Source: Nitrosotalea sp. (GTDB taxonomy: Archaea > Halobacteriota > Syntropharchaeia > Alkanophagales > Methanospirareceae). Taken from it: DNA of 6,697 bases. Positions within the stretch are counted from its first letter, which is position 1. Every line of letters begins with the position of its first letter. The position numbers were made by a program, and so were the translations under genes. Under the pieces are notes generated by a model. The model saw only the letters and a program-made list of their open reading frames with translations. It was not told the DNA's origin and ran no database searches. The stretch is from positions 1-6,697 of the forward strand of contig DYFG01000089.1 in NCBI GenBank assembly GCA_020725315.1, in the 5' to 3' direction. Shown here one piece after another: positions 6,677 to 6,697 of the stretch.

Positions 6677-6697
6677 AAAGATTTTAAGAAGTCTCTT

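Overview
The window looks like chromosomal DNA from an archaeon. The main evidence is a full-length DRG-family GTPase with a TGS domain (archaea and eukaryotes only). Archaeal BRE/TATA promoter elements support this: one lies about 27 bp before the dapB start codon, as expected for a leaderless mRNA, and another lies in front of the helicase gene. The gene set suggests a euryarchaeal methanogen or a methanotrophic ANME-like relative, but that placement is a guess from general impression, not a database match.

Layout: positions 1-3858 hold a leftward (minus-strand) series. In transcription order it contains a Uma2/DUF820-type PD-(D/E)XK nuclease-fold protein (3858-3160), the DRG GTPase (3069-1972), dapB (1881-1063), a YhaM-like OB-fold plus HD-domain exoribonuclease (1017-19), and the probable first five codons of another gene running off the left edge (16-1). 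The gaps are 90, 90 and 45 bp, with 2 bp before the edge gene. dapB and the YhaM-like gene are the best candidates for a shared transcript. Three TCTCGTG repeats spaced 10-11 bp apart sit just upstream of the dapB promoter.

A 98-bp divergent gap with a central A+T block separates this series from a rightward pair. The first is an NDH-2-like FAD/NAD(P) oxidoreductase (3957-5075). After a 146-bp gap with a clear promoter and Shine-Dalgarno sequence comes a PLD/HKD-nuclease plus SF2-helicase fusion (5222-6676). The helicase stops after the first RecA-like domain. An extra base in a G4 run at 6669-6672 would explain this, because the next frame stays open to the window end with plausible sequence.

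The first five complete genes are mostly housekeeping: RNA turnover, lysine/diaminopimelate synthesis, a ribosome-linked GTPase and an electron-transfer flavoprotein. The accessory elements are the Uma2 protein and the PLD-helicase. The PLD-helicase architecture is the one most reminiscent of anti-invader nuclease/helicase systems, but its partners, if any, lie beyond position 6697. I see no tRNA, rRNA, CRISPR array or insertion sequence.
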